From Fen-1298 sp963833465 (GTDB lineage Bacteria > Bacteroidota > Ignavibacteria > UBA10030), in contig CAWHXW010000004.1 of assembly GCA_963833465.1 (NCBI GenBank), positions 1,054,001-1,118,000 of the forward strand: a stretch of 64,000 bases of DNA. Reading direction: 5' to 3'. Position numbers and translations under genes: made by a program. The notes under the pieces were generated by a model. That model made no database searches. It was not told the DNA's origin and saw only the letters and a list, made by a program, of their open reading frames with translations. Below are positions 54,138 through 63,988 of the stretch, in pieces. Within the stretch, counting starts at the first letter, position 1, and each line of letters begins with the position of its first letter.

Positions 54138-55652
54138 ATGGATATATCCCACCGCACCATCGGCAGATTCCTTGTTATAAGCGAATTGATTGTTCTTACA
54201 TCCATAATATTATTAGCACAACCAAAGACTCTCACCATTTTGCATACGAACGATATACATGCAAGTTTTATTCCGCATGAAGCATTTTTGGTAAAGGGAA
54301 ATCCAAAACTATTGGTTGGTGGATTTAATGAACTTTCATTTATCGTCGATAGCTTGCGCCATGTCAAATCTGCAACTCTTTTACTTGATGCCGGCGATGT
54401 AATGACCGGAAATCCGATTACAGAATATACATACAACGGCGCTGATGGCGGTGCGTTATTTGAAATGATGAACCGCATCGGTTATGAATTATGGACGCCG
54501 GGCAACCATGATTTTGATATTTCGGTTGCTAATCTTCACAGGTTGACAAATGTTGCGAAGTTTCCGACAGTTTCTTCAAATATTCTCGACACATTAAATC
54601 AATTTCCTGTCAACAATAAAGAATACGTTATCATCGAAAAAAATGGTTTGAAAATTGGAATCATCGGCATAATGTCCGACGACTTCTACAATCTTGTGAA
54701 CAAAAATAGCAGTGCGGAAATTAAAATTCTTCCTTCAATTGAAACTGTAAAACGACTGGCTAAGCTACTTAACCCACAGACTGACTTGCTGATTGCGCTC
54801 ACGCACGAAGGAGTGGATGCAGATTCAATTCTCGCAATGAATGTGCGGGGATTAGATTTAATTGTCGGTGGGCATTCACATACGCGGCTTAAGCATCCTA
54901 AAATAATTAATGGAGTGTTAATTGTTCAAACAGGATCATATTTGGAAAATCTTGGTGTTCTTGATCTAAATATCGAAAGACATCATATCATTTGGTACGA
55001 TGGAGAATTAGTTCAACTTTGGTACAATTCTGCCAGACCTAAGACACAACTTTCTTCATTTATAGATTCAGTAAAAAAAGTAATTGATGAAGATTATTCA
55101 AAAGTTATTGGTGTACTAAAAACTGATTGGAATCGAAGTCATGGCGAAAGCGGTATCGGCAACTTTATTGCCGATGCCCAGCGTGAAGCCGTGGGGGCTG
55201 ATATTGGATTTATGAATTCATCCGGCATAAGGAAAAACCTTGCAGCAGGGCAGATTACAAAGAAAGATATTTTTGAAATTATGCCTTTCAGAAATATGCT
55301 CACGACATTCTCTGTTACGGGGAAACAAATCCGATCGATTGTAGAGTTTATCATTACCAAAGGACATGGCGAGATACAGACTTCCGGCATTCAGTGCGAG
55401 TGGAAAAAGAAAGAGAATGGCGAAATCGAATTCTTGAAATTTATCGTGAATGGAAAACCTTTGGACGAATCTAAAATGTATTCCGGCGCTGCAAGTGATT
55501 ATATGTTAGGAGTATCTGAAAAATATTTTGGATTAATACCATCAAAGATTACAGTACTTAATCAAACTTTATTCACAGCTATCGAAACAAAAGTATGGAC
55601 GATGAAAGAAATTTCTTCCGAGATCGAACATCGCATAAAGGAAGTAGAATGA
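54138..55652 (+). CDS. 5'-nucleotidase / UshA-like metallophosphoesterase
   Basis: A 504-residue exported enzyme. A signal or anchor helix (about 11-27) precedes the metallophosphatase domain: LTILHTNDIHAS, DAGDVMTGNP, TPGNHDFD and VGGHSHTRL carry the two-metal site. The C-terminal half is the nucleotide-binding domain (GNFIADAQREAVGADIGFMNSSGIRKNL in parts; FRNMLTTFSVTGKQI). It would dephosphorylate nucleotides or nucleotide sugars in the periplasm to recover nucleosides and phosphate. Length is normal for the family. Confidence 0.9.
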   Translation: MDISHRTIGRFLVISELIVLTSIILLAQPKTLTILHTNDIHASFIPHEAFLVKGNPKLLVGGFNELSFIVDSLRHVKSATLLLDAGDVMTGNPITEYTYNGADGGALFEMMNRIGYELWTPGNHDFDISVANLHRLTNVAKFPTVSSNILDTLNQFPVNNKEYVIIEKNGLKIGIIGIMSDDFYNLVNKNSSAEIKILPSIETVKRLAKLLNPQTDLLIALTHEGVDADSILAMNVRGLDLIVGGHSHTRLKHPKIINGVLIVQTGSYLENLGVLDLNIERHHIIWYDGELVQLWYNSARPKTQLSSFIDSVKKVIDEDYSKVIGVLKTDWNRSHGESGIGNFIADAQREAVGADIGFMNSSGIRKNLAAGQITKKDIFEIMPFRNMLTTFSVTGKQIRSIVEFIITKGHGEIQTSGIQCEWKKKENGEIEFLKFIVNGKPLDESKMYSGAASDYMLGVSEKYFGLIPSKITVLNQTLFTAIETKVWTMKEISSEIEHRIKEVE

Positions 55653-55753
55653 TAGCATTTAGGCAGTTTTCAATTTTTAGTATCACATGATGACAGTTAC
55701 TGATAAATCTGAAATCATTGGCATCGTAAAAATTCCACATTGCCAATTCAAAA

Positions 55754-56488
55754 TTACAGCGGAATATGATAATTGACACAGAATCGGAGTATAAAACCGG
55801 ATAAGTCCAATGAATAATTGGGCCATTGTTGGCCGTCTACGGTCACTTTGTTCACTTTTCCGAAAAGATATCCTCCACCAGCCATAATAGACCAGTTATC
55901 TGTTATAAAATATTGGGCGCCGACCATTATCCGATATCCCGTGGTCGATCCGGTTCTGCTTAAATCTCCATAACCAGGATAGTTTTCAAAAACCTCGGTC
56001 GCTGTAACTGAACCAATGTCAAGACCAACCAATAAACTAAGATCGGGGACCGATTCAAGCGGCATTTCGGTTTTCACAGATCCATAGAAGAATGTGCTAT
56101 TGATTTGATCACCAGTAATTTGCTGAGTTGATACATTTGATGTAAAAAAATATTCGTACCCGAAACCAACCTGAACATACTTATTAATCACACAACCGGC
56201 TTCTCCTCCAAATACAAAAGATTGAGTTGACGGAGTTGTTCCATCAAGCTGGAGGTTTTGATTTTTCCAATCCGTCAGTAATGAATATAGCCCGCTGATA
56301 CTAAACTGAAGATATACACTGGTTTTTGAATTATTGGGTTGTACATTTTGCGATTGGTCTTGAATTAAGGTTGCGCTAAAATCACTGATGGAAGATGAAA
56401 GAGACGAAAGTTCTTTATTTTCTTGCCCTACTGCATTTGATATTCCAATTGGAATAATAAAAAATAAATATAAGAAAAAGCGATGCAT
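55754..56488 (-). CDS. Small outer-membrane beta-barrel protein
   Basis: A 244-residue protein with signal peptide (about 1-20, ending AVGQ), a Ser-rich linker, and from about residue 57 alternating strands typical of an eight-stranded barrel (VYLQFSISGLYSLL, VQVGFGYEYFF, YRIMVGAQYFITDNWSIMAGGGYLFG). It ends FILRFCVNYHIPL. I cannot assign a family beyond OmpA/OmpW-like shape. It stands alone. Confidence 0.7.
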   Translation of the reverse strand: MHRFFLYLFFIIPIGISNAVGQENKELSSLSSSISDFSATLIQDQSQNVQPNNSKTSVYLQFSISGLYSLLTDWKNQNLQLDGTTPSTQSFVFGGEAGCVINKYVQVGFGYEYFFTSNVSTQQITGDQINSTFFYGSVKTEMPLESVPDLSLLVGLDIGSVTATEVFENYPGYGDLSRTGSTTGYRIMVGAQYFITDNWSIMAGGGYLFGKVNKVTVDGQQWPNYSLDLSGFILRFCVNYHIPL

Positions 56489-56770
56489 AATTTTTATTCT
56501 ATTAAACGGGCGATATGAAATGGTTCAAGACGCATTTTGTATTTATTTGCCTAGAATCGAAATAGGAAAGTATTTTTTTTTCTTTCGCTTTCATGGTTTA
56601 TAAATACTATAAAGTTTTCTAAAAAATAGCAGTCATTCTTGAATAATTCCATCAGAGATACATAAAAAAAGTTGCTGATCTGGATTCCCGCTCTCTGATA
56701 AAAACATTTAGGGATAATTTTTGCGTGAATTACAATTTTTTTAATCACTCATCTTTAGTAATTACAAAAA

Positions 56771-58762
56771 CTACAAAATTTCTTTTACTGTTTTTATAAC
56801 ATTTTCCACAGTAAATCCGAAATGCTTGAAGATCGCATCCGCAGGTGCGGAAGTGCCGAACGAATTCATGCCTATAATTCTGCCGCACTCACCAACATAT
56901 TTTTCCCAGCCCATCGTAATTCCTGCTTCGATCGCAATGCGCTTTTTAATATTTGGAGGAAGAACGGATCCGCGATATTCTTCTGTTTGCCGCTCGAACA
57001 ATTCCCAAGACGGCATACTTACTACGCGCACCTTGATACCTTCTTTTACTAATTGGTCATAGGTGTTAAGTGCGAGTTGAACTTCAGAACCTGTGCCAAT
57101 AAGAATTAGATCTGGCGTTGAGGAATTTTCAATAAGAACGTATGCTCCCTTTACAAGATTATCCGCAGACGGATATTTTGTTCGGTCGATGGTTGGCAGT
57201 TTTTGCCGCGTCAGCAGCAATGCAACAGGTCCTGTTTTGTACTCGATTGCAAATTTCCATGCAGCAACTGTTTCGTTTGCATCGGAGGGACGGAGAGAAA
57301 TCATATTTGGAATACAGCGCAAAGCAGCGAGATGTTCAACCGGTTCGTGCGTCGGTCCGTCTTCGCCGACACCAATACTATCATGCGTGAAAACATAGAT
57401 TGGTCTAATTTTCATAAGACTGGCTAACCGGATTGCAGGGCGCATGTAATCAGAAAACACAAAAAAAGTTCCTCCATAGGGAATAATGCCGTCTGTCACT
57501 GCCATACCGTTCATAATGCTGCCCATTGCGTGTTCACGTACGCCATACCGCAAATACCGCCCTTGGTAATTACCTGGTTGAAACTCGCCCATGCTTTTTA
57601 CAAAAGTATTATTCGATGGCGCAAGGTCGGCAGAGCCGCCGATCATTGATGGAAGCAATGGAGCGATGGCATTTAATATCTTGCCGGATGCTTCTCGTGT
57701 TGCCATTGCATCGGTAAATACCGGTAATGCTTTCTTCCATTCTTCTCCAAAATTTCCTTGGCGAATATTTTCCAATTCAGCGGCTGACTCGGGAAATTTT
57801 TGTTTGTATGCAGCAAACTTTTCATTCCATTTCATTTCTTTCTTTTTTCCCGCTTGAATTGCGTTCCGAAATTTAGATAGTGCTTTTTCCGGAATGTAAA
57901 ATTGTTTATTTGGATCCCAGCCATAAAATTCTTTTGTCAGCTTGACTTCTTCTTCGCCGAGAGGTGAACCATGTGCCTCAGCAGTATCATGTTTGTTTGG
58001 ACTCCCATAAGCAATGTGAGTTCGAATCATAATAATAGAGGGACGACTTTTTTCATTTTTGGCGAGTTGAATAGCTTTATCTATTGCTTTCAGATCGTTG
58101 CCATCTTTTACTTTCTGAACATGCCAGCCGTACGCCTCAAACCTCTTTGCCCGATCTTCAGTAAACGCAATATCAGTAGAACCATCAATACTAATATGAT
58201 TATCATCATAAAGATAAATTAAATTGCCGAGTTTCAAATGCCCTGCAAGAGACGCTGCCTCAGCCGTTATTCCTTCCATTAAATCGCCGTCACCCAATGT
58301 TGCGTAAATATGACAATCGACGATTTTAAATCCAGGCATATTATAACGCGCAGCAAGATATTTTTGTGCAATTGCCATTCCTATGCCATTTGTAAATCCT
58401 TGACCAAGCGGTCCAGTTGTTACTTCCACGCCATCTGTGTGGCCATATTCAGGATGACCTGGAGTTTTGCTTCCAAGCTGACGGAAACTTTTCAAATCAT
58501 CCAGCGTAACTTTATAACCAGTAAGATGGAGTAAACTATAAAGTAGCATCGAACCATGCCCGCCAGAAAGGATAAAGCGGTCGCGATTCTGCCAGTGCAT
58601 ATTTTCCGGATTATGATTGAGGTGCTTTGTCCATAGGACATAAGCAACCGATGCCATACCCATAGGCATACCCGGGTGTCCGGATTTTGCTTTCTGGACA
58701 CCATCAATAGCAAGTGTTCGGATCGTATTGATACATAGTTGGTCTAATTTTGATGAAATCAT
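56771..58762 (-). CDS. tkt: Transketolase
   Basis: A 663-residue full-length transketolase. TPP-binding: GDGDLMEGITAEAASLAGHLKLGNLIYLYDDNHISIDG region (about 155-192; GDGDLMEG and DDN are diagnostic). The start MISSKLDQLCINTIRTLAIDGVQKAKSGHPGMPMG carries the SGHPG motif, and the pyrimidine-domain loop RYGVREHAMGSIMNG and the phosphate-binding GEDGPTHEPVEHLA are present. It transfers two-carbon units in the pentose phosphate pathway. It is single and not linked to other carbon genes here. Confidence 0.97.
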   Translation of the reverse strand: MISSKLDQLCINTIRTLAIDGVQKAKSGHPGMPMGMASVAYVLWTKHLNHNPENMHWQNRDRFILSGGHGSMLLYSLLHLTGYKVTLDDLKSFRQLGSKTPGHPEYGHTDGVEVTTGPLGQGFTNGIGMAIAQKYLAARYNMPGFKIVDCHIYATLGDGDLMEGITAEAASLAGHLKLGNLIYLYDDNHISIDGSTDIAFTEDRAKRFEAYGWHVQKVKDGNDLKAIDKAIQLAKNEKSRPSIIMIRTHIAYGSPNKHDTAEAHGSPLGEEEVKLTKEFYGWDPNKQFYIPEKALSKFRNAIQAGKKKEMKWNEKFAAYKQKFPESAAELENIRQGNFGEEWKKALPVFTDAMATREASGKILNAIAPLLPSMIGGSADLAPSNNTFVKSMGEFQPGNYQGRYLRYGVREHAMGSIMNGMAVTDGIIPYGGTFFVFSDYMRPAIRLASLMKIRPIYVFTHDSIGVGEDGPTHEPVEHLAALRCIPNMISLRPSDANETVAAWKFAIEYKTGPVALLLTRQKLPTIDRTKYPSADNLVKGAYVLIENSSTPDLILIGTGSEVQLALNTYDQLVKEGIKVRVVSMPSWELFERQTEEYRGSVLPPNIKKRIAIEAGITMGWEKYVGECGRIIGMNSFGTSAPADAIFKHFGFTVENVIKTVKEIL

Positions 58763-58906
58763 TGTGTTTTTTCCCTTGACGATCTTCCGTTGTGTAAAAA
58801 AATTGATAATAAGATAGTGAAGCTTTGCAGAAATTCAAAACCGAGTGCTATTTGCTTGCAATAAGTCTGACAGAATTGTATTTTCCTTTAGTTAATCGGC
58901 AAAAAA

Positions 58907-59266
58907 ATGAAAAACGGATCAACAATACTCATATTAGACGATGAAGATATCCATCGCTTGATTCTGAAACGGGTATTGGAAAATAAAGGGCATGTAGTGT
59001 TAGAAGCCGCCAATGGGGCTGAAGGATTAGAAGTAATGCGAACTTTGAAAGTTGATCTGGCAATTGTTGATTTGGAAATGCCGATAATGGACGGGATGGA
59101 GTTCACAAGATGGGTAAAGGAAATAAATCCTTACTTTCCTATCATTATCGTAACAGCGCATGCGGCAAATTTTTCTCCAGAGAATATTCTTGCTGCCAAC
59201 GTTGAAGCTTTCATACAGAAACCGGTAGTAACAGAAGATTTGCTAAGAATTATTGAACATATCTAA
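58907..59266 (+). CDS. Stand-alone response regulator receiver protein
   Basis: A 119-residue CheY-like domain without an output domain. The acidic pocket is LDDED (10-14), the phosphorylation site Asp55 in AIVDLEMP, the switch residue is in VTAH, and the lysine is in FIQKPV near 105. No kinase or partner is encoded nearby; it may act as a connector to a distant histidine kinase or protein target. A terminator closes the gene at 59285-59315. Confidence 0.92.
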   Translation: MKNGSTILILDDEDIHRLILKRVLENKGHVVLEAANGAEGLEVMRTLKVDLAIVDLEMPIMDGMEFTRWVKEINPYFPIIIVTAHAANFSPENILAANVEAFIQKPVVTEDLLRIIEHI

Positions 59267-59284
59267 TATCAATTGATATAAAAT

Positions 59285-59315
59285 AAAAAGGCTCCGATAT
59301 ATCCAGAGCCTTTTT
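59285..59315. terminator. Bidirectional intrinsic terminator
   Basis: AAAAAGGCTC (59285-59294) and GAGCCTTTTT (59306-59315) form a perfect ten-base-pair stem between the convergent receiver gene and T9SS gene. Confidence 0.92.
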
Positions 59316-59338
59316 GTCCAACAATTTGTCCGTTTAAG

Positions 59339-60550
59339 TTATTTCACAAGTGTCATTTTTTTAATTTGATTGAAATTGAATGAATTTAGTTTGTAAAAGT
59401 AAATTCCGCTTGATAATGCATGAGCATTGAATGTGACTTGGTGAGCACCAGCGCCCTGAACCTCATTCACCAAAATCGCAATTTCTTTCCCAAGCAGATC
59501 ATATACACTTAGTTTGATGAAAGTGGTTGCTGATAACTGATAGCTGATAACCGTTGATGGATTGAACGGGTTAGGAAAATTTTGATGTAATGCAAACGTT
59601 GATGGAATTTGATTTGCTTTTGAGTTGACTGAGGTAATAAAATCCGATACGGGCCGCCGCCATACCGCCTGGTCGGTTCCGCAAAGAATATTCGATCCTC
59701 TTTGAGCGAATGTGCGAACATTCAAGTTTGTCAATCCATCGTTCGTCAAATGCCAGCCAGATCCGTCATCATTAGAGTAATAACAGCCAAACCCGAATGT
59801 ACCGATGAATATTTTTTCACCGTTAGACCAGAGAGTTAATATTGTTGTTGTAATGAGCGGTAAACCAGCACTATCTGGTGCCCAGGAAACTCCATGGTCA
59901 GTGCTGACGAATATATTGGGGGGGACAGCCGCAAAAACTTTCGTTCCCTTCACTAATAACGGGCCGTAAATGTAAATATCATATGGACCACCTGTACTTG
60001 ATTGTACCCAGGTCGCACCGGAATCAGCGGAGATATAAATACCATTGTTTGATACCGAAGCAATTACTGTTGTGCCTGTCACAGCGAGCGATTTCACATC
60101 CGCCGCAGGCAAGCCGGTGCCAATCGCCGTCCAGTTGTTCGCAGAGTCCGTCGAGCGATAGATGCCTCCGCTCCCCGCAGCCAGCAAGTATGGGCCGATC
60201 GTTGCGAATGCGTAGATGTTTTTATTTACAATGCCTTTATTTTTTTCAGTCCAAGTTCGTCCATAATCTGTTGAACGATACACACCAGAGCTATAAGTGC
60301 CGCAGTAGATCAGACTGCCGTTCGCATAGAAACACTGTGTCGAACTCGATGGACCATTTGGAACCGCCGTCCAGTCTGCACCGTTATCTGTGGAACTGAA
60401 AACGCCATACCCGTTTGTTCCGCAGAGGAAAAACGAATCGGCTGAAGCGAAACACGAATAGTTCATCCCGCTGGTTGCGATCTGGGTCCATTGTGCCGAG
60501 AGCGGCATCGAGAGAATAACGAATAAAAAAATACTACCGAAGGTTTTCAT
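59339..60550 (-). CDS. T9SS-secreted BNR/YCF48-like propeller protein
   Basis: A 403-residue secreted protein. After the signal peptide (about 1-20, ending LSAQ) there are repeated motifs of the type (V/I)(F/Y)xSTDxGxxW: VFSSTDNGADW, VYRSTDYGRTW, IYRSTDSANNW, IYISADSGATW and IFVSTDHGVSW. These are Asp-box/BNR-like blades of a beta-propeller. The C-terminus is a complete sorting domain (NFPNPFNPSTVISYQL ... KLSVYDLLGKEIAIL ... KKMTLVK). Unlike the three T9SS genes at 42-49 kb, it is intact. It may bind or process a surface glycan, but sialidase catalytic residues were not identified. Confidence 0.85.
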   Translation of the reverse strand: MKTFGSIFLFVILSMPLSAQWTQIATSGMNYSCFASADSFFLCGTNGYGVFSSTDNGADWTAVPNGPSSSTQCFYANGSLIYCGTYSSGVYRSTDYGRTWTEKNKGIVNKNIYAFATIGPYLLAAGSGGIYRSTDSANNWTAIGTGLPAADVKSLAVTGTTVIASVSNNGIYISADSGATWVQSSTGGPYDIYIYGPLLVKGTKVFAAVPPNIFVSTDHGVSWAPDSAGLPLITTTILTLWSNGEKIFIGTFGFGCYYSNDDGSGWHLTNDGLTNLNVRTFAQRGSNILCGTDQAVWRRPVSDFITSVNSKANQIPSTFALHQNFPNPFNPSTVISYQLSATTFIKLSVYDLLGKEIAILVNEVQGAGAHQVTFNAHALSSGIYFYKLNSFNFNQIKKMTLVK

Positions 60551-60632
60551 TAAATTATTCCTTTAATTAGGCTAACATTATAGTGAAGTGCAGCCCGATT
60601 TTTTTCGAGCTGCACCTTGTTTATTGATATAC

Positions 60633-63131
60633 CTACTTTTGTTTTTCTAATTCATATCCATGAATCTCTTCTTCGTCAATCACATATAAATATTTTTCAT
60701 TTGGCGAGTTGAATAAAATCGGACGCTTTGCTTCTTTATTTTTCCAGAGTGTCTCTCCTGTTGCCAAATCAACACATGTCAACCAACGCTCAACACAATA
60801 GACAAGTTTACCATTTAAAATTTTTGACATATACTGAACGTTATCCTGATTGTATTCCCATGGATGTTTCCAGATAACTTTTCCATCTTCAGCATTAATC
60901 AGGGCAATTGCTTCTTTGCCGATTGCGAAAATATTTTTATCACTATAGACAGTACGGAGGCATTTTTTTGCGACGGCTCCCCAGATAGTAAATCCGAATC
61001 CTCTGTACTGGCAGGCGGCATCTGCTTGTTCAAGATTCGAAATAAATTTGTCGTAATCTGCTCCACCGATAGACGTACTTGTAGTTGTCGTCGTGGTTAA
61101 TGTACCGGTGCCATAACCTGTAGTTAAAGAGCTTACGCTTACATTGCCGATGGGCCATTCCTGTATTGCATAAGTCTTCTTGAATGGCATTTCGCCCAGT
61201 CCGTTTTTATCAAGATTGATGATGTAATCATACTTTCCGCCTCCGGGCTTCATCTGTAATGCATAGATATTTTCTTCATCGGCATAATATAAACGTTTTG
61301 TATTTGGATCATAATTATTTTTTAACGAAAACCTTGGAGTAAGGAAACCTGGATCGACTTTCGCTTCCGTGCGCCAGACTAGGGTTCCACTGTTGATATC
61401 ATACGCTGCAAAACCGTACGGGTCTTCATCATATCGACTATCAACTTTCATTCCGAGGTATCCGAAAATGCTGCTGGGAGGATCTAATTTTATATCAAAC
61501 TTCTTCTGCCCGAATTTTACATAAAGGATATTATCCACAATCATCGCTTCGGCAGGAAGCCCTTTTAAGGTTCCCTTGCTAAAAAGCATTTTTTTCTTTG
61601 CCGCGAGGTCATAGACGGCAATTGCTTCATTACCAAGCAGCATAAGATAATTATTGTCAATAATAGGAGAACAAAGCGGCATATCCTTCGGCTGCGGCAA
61701 TGCATAAGAATAATCCGTGACTTCTATATAATCTTTATATAGAATATTTCCCGTTTTTGGATCCATAATCACAACACCTTCACCACCCTCATCTCTTGTT
61801 TCCGGGTTGAGCATTTTGGCTTTAGAGATAGTTGAAAAAACCAGATTCCCTTCATACTCTTCCGTGATGTAATCAAAGCCGATGCTTTCGTAGCCAAAAG
61901 AATGTTTTTGCCCGGCAAGTGTACCTACAATAAATTTTCCGACAGAACGTAAAAATGATGGTGTATAAATTTTCGATAAGAAAATTGTGGGAGTTTTATA
62001 TTTGATCACACCGGTAAACGCATCAATACTCATTACACAAAAAGGTGTACCACTTGAACCGCCGTTTGAGTAAGTAACGATCAAATTATTTTCGTCCATT
62101 TTAAGATACCGATGAGCATATCCTTCAAAGTTTGGATCTTTCTCTTTCGATTGCCAGAGCACTTTTCCTGCGGTTAGGTCAATTGCAAACATCGCATCTG
62201 CAAGGCCGGCAAAAAAGATATCTTTGTTTTCCGCCTTCATCACTTCATAGGTACGGAAATCACCTACATTTGCTTTCACCTCTGCAATCGCTCCAGTGCT
62301 GTCATTTACGAAGACAATGTTTTCCTTCCCAAGCACTACGCAACCGTGAGGGGTTTCGATAATTGGCTCGAAATCTGTATTATATTTCATCGGGATACGT
62401 TTTAATTCTATTTTTTCTACTGCATCGACCACAGCCATCGCATCATCAAGCAGAAAAATTAAGAATCGTTGGTCTGGCGATGCATAGAAATATCGCATGG
62501 ATTTTTCTACAACCTTGCCATTAATCTCATAATCCTTTCCGCTGAAAACCTGCTTACCGTCTGAAAATTGGAAGAGGCCTGCTTTATCATCATCCATCAG
62601 GACAAGGATCAGATTTTGTTTCTCTAACTTCTTAAAATTCCATCCACCTTTTTTGCTGACATCACCGTTATATTTAAATTTAGTCCGCCACAACTCTTTC
62701 CCAGTTGTCAGATCAATTCCAATGTGGTTTGCCCGATAACTGACAACCAGTGCATTACCGAGCCAATCTAAATCTGTGAAATCATCTTGACTAACATCCT
62801 TGTAAGCTTGTTTCCAGATTAGTTGTCCGGTAAGTGCATCGTAGCATTGCAGATCGTCATCGGTTCCGATAAGAAATTTATCGTCCACTAATTGATGAAC
62901 GCCTTTTTTCTCATAGTTTTTTACACGTAATTCGTATACCTTCGCGCCGGTACTGGCATCAAAAAGCCAAGAGTATTCATAATTGGTGAGAAAAAGAAAT
63001 TTACCTTCCTGAAGGAAACTATAATTTTTGATTTGCTCGCCGATATCTAGTTTCCATTTAGGAACTTGCGCGTATGCAGCAAGAAATAAAATAAATGCAC
63101 ATACGATAAGCAGCATGATGCGTGTTTTCAT
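60633..63131 (-). CDS. PQQ-like beta-propeller repeat protein
   Basis: An 832-residue exported protein with signal peptide (about 1-21, ending AYAQ). It has many blades of the PQQ/BamB type, visible as A(L)TGxxxWK and DLTTGKELW motifs: YDALTGQLIWKQAY, GIDLTTGKELWRTKF, AIDLTAGKVLWQSK, DINSGTLVWRTEA, LINAEDGKVIWKHPW and CVDLATGETLWKN. It has no CxxCH or quinone-ligating motif I can recognise, so an enzyme role is not supported; a scaffold or binding role is more likely. It begins 256 gene-free bases from the OsmC gene and ends 82 bases before the T9SS gene starts on the same strand. Confidence 0.85.
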   Translation of the reverse strand: MKTRIMLLIVCAFILFLAAYAQVPKWKLDIGEQIKNYSFLQEGKFLFLTNYEYSWLFDASTGAKVYELRVKNYEKKGVHQLVDDKFLIGTDDDLQCYDALTGQLIWKQAYKDVSQDDFTDLDWLGNALVVSYRANHIGIDLTTGKELWRTKFKYNGDVSKKGGWNFKKLEKQNLILVLMDDDKAGLFQFSDGKQVFSGKDYEINGKVVEKSMRYFYASPDQRFLIFLLDDAMAVVDAVEKIELKRIPMKYNTDFEPIIETPHGCVVLGKENIVFVNDSTGAIAEVKANVGDFRTYEVMKAENKDIFFAGLADAMFAIDLTAGKVLWQSKEKDPNFEGYAHRYLKMDENNLIVTYSNGGSSGTPFCVMSIDAFTGVIKYKTPTIFLSKIYTPSFLRSVGKFIVGTLAGQKHSFGYESIGFDYITEEYEGNLVFSTISKAKMLNPETRDEGGEGVVIMDPKTGNILYKDYIEVTDYSYALPQPKDMPLCSPIIDNNYLMLLGNEAIAVYDLAAKKKMLFSKGTLKGLPAEAMIVDNILYVKFGQKKFDIKLDPPSSIFGYLGMKVDSRYDEDPYGFAAYDINSGTLVWRTEAKVDPGFLTPRFSLKNNYDPNTKRLYYADEENIYALQMKPGGGKYDYIINLDKNGLGEMPFKKTYAIQEWPIGNVSVSSLTTGYGTGTLTTTTTTSTSIGGADYDKFISNLEQADAACQYRGFGFTIWGAVAKKCLRTVYSDKNIFAIGKEAIALINAEDGKVIWKHPWEYNQDNVQYMSKILNGKLVYCVERWLTCVDLATGETLWKNKEAKRPILFNSPNEKYLYVIDEEEIHGYELEKQK

Positions 63132-63387
63132 GATAACCCTCTAATTATGTGAAAGAAAAAGAAAAACATTGCCCTGAGAGAGCAAAGCGATAACCACCTA
63201 AAATTCAATCAAGTACTGTGCCCAAAACTAAATCAAAATAATACTAGATTTAAGCAAAATTATTATAGAGGGGTTCAGGTGTTTGTAGATGCCGACACTT
63301 AGCAACAGACATTTGTCGTATAGAAACAACAAAGTAAATAGATTGTTAGTTCGTCTGTGTAATGTAGATGAAAAGCGCTCAAATTAG

Positions 63388-63825
63388 TTATTTTAGACAC
63401 TTTGCCGCTGGTTCAATTCGATAGGAATGAGTTACCTTTGCGGTTGCAGAAAGTATGGCAGAAACTGAGCAGTATTTTGTTACAGAAAGATCAATGGCTC
63501 TTTGGACATCATCCGATTTGATATTGTCGCCGTAGATGATGTATTCAACATGAATCTCCGTAAATATTTTAGGATGTTCATCCCGTTCAATTCCCTTTAC
63601 AATGCATTCGTAATCAATAACTGGTGATTTTTTCTTTTTAAGGATGGAAATGACATCCATTGAAGTGCAACCGGCGAGTGCCATCAATAAAAGTTCTTTA
63701 GGTGTCGAGCCACCGTCGTTGCCGCCGACGTCATTTTTCGTATCCATTATCACCCAATGGTTTGAACCGGCTTTAGCGGCAAATGTGCTGCCCTTAAGTT
63801 GCTTGAGAAAAATTTCTTTTATCAT
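63388..63825 (-). CDS. OsmC/Ohr-family protein
   Basis: A 145-residue protein with the OsmC fold signature: GGSTPKELLLMALAGCTSMDV, with Cys53, and SVTKYCSVSAIL, with the second redox cysteine Cys119. In this family the two cysteines reduce organic hydroperoxides. The GGND(G)GSTPKELL motif is closer to the YhfA-like OsmC branch than to classical Ohr, so peroxidase activity is possible but not certain. Confidence 0.88.
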   Translation of the reverse strand: MIKEIFLKQLKGSTFAAKAGSNHWVIMDTKNDVGGNDGGSTPKELLLMALAGCTSMDVISILKKKKSPVIDYECIVKGIERDEHPKIFTEIHVEYIIYGDNIKSDDVQRAIDLSVTKYCSVSAILSATAKVTHSYRIEPAAKCLK

Positions 63826-63932
63826 AATATTTTTCTTTTGATTAAGTTCTTTTATTGTACTTTTTTTCTTCTTTGCATTATTTATTTTACTGCATAAATT
63901 CGAAATACTGTATCAGGAAATATTAGGAAAGA

Positions 63933-63960
63933 AAAAGCTCCAGATTGCTCTAGAGCTTTT
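63933..63960 (-). terminator. Intrinsic terminator at right edge
   Basis: AAAAGCTC (63933-63940) and GAGCTTTT (63953-63960) pair perfectly. On the minus strand this lies just after a possible gene end at 63989, and so may terminate a gene entering from the right. Confidence 0.65.
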
Positions 63961-63988
63961 CAACACTCTCTTTAATGATTTCTGAAAA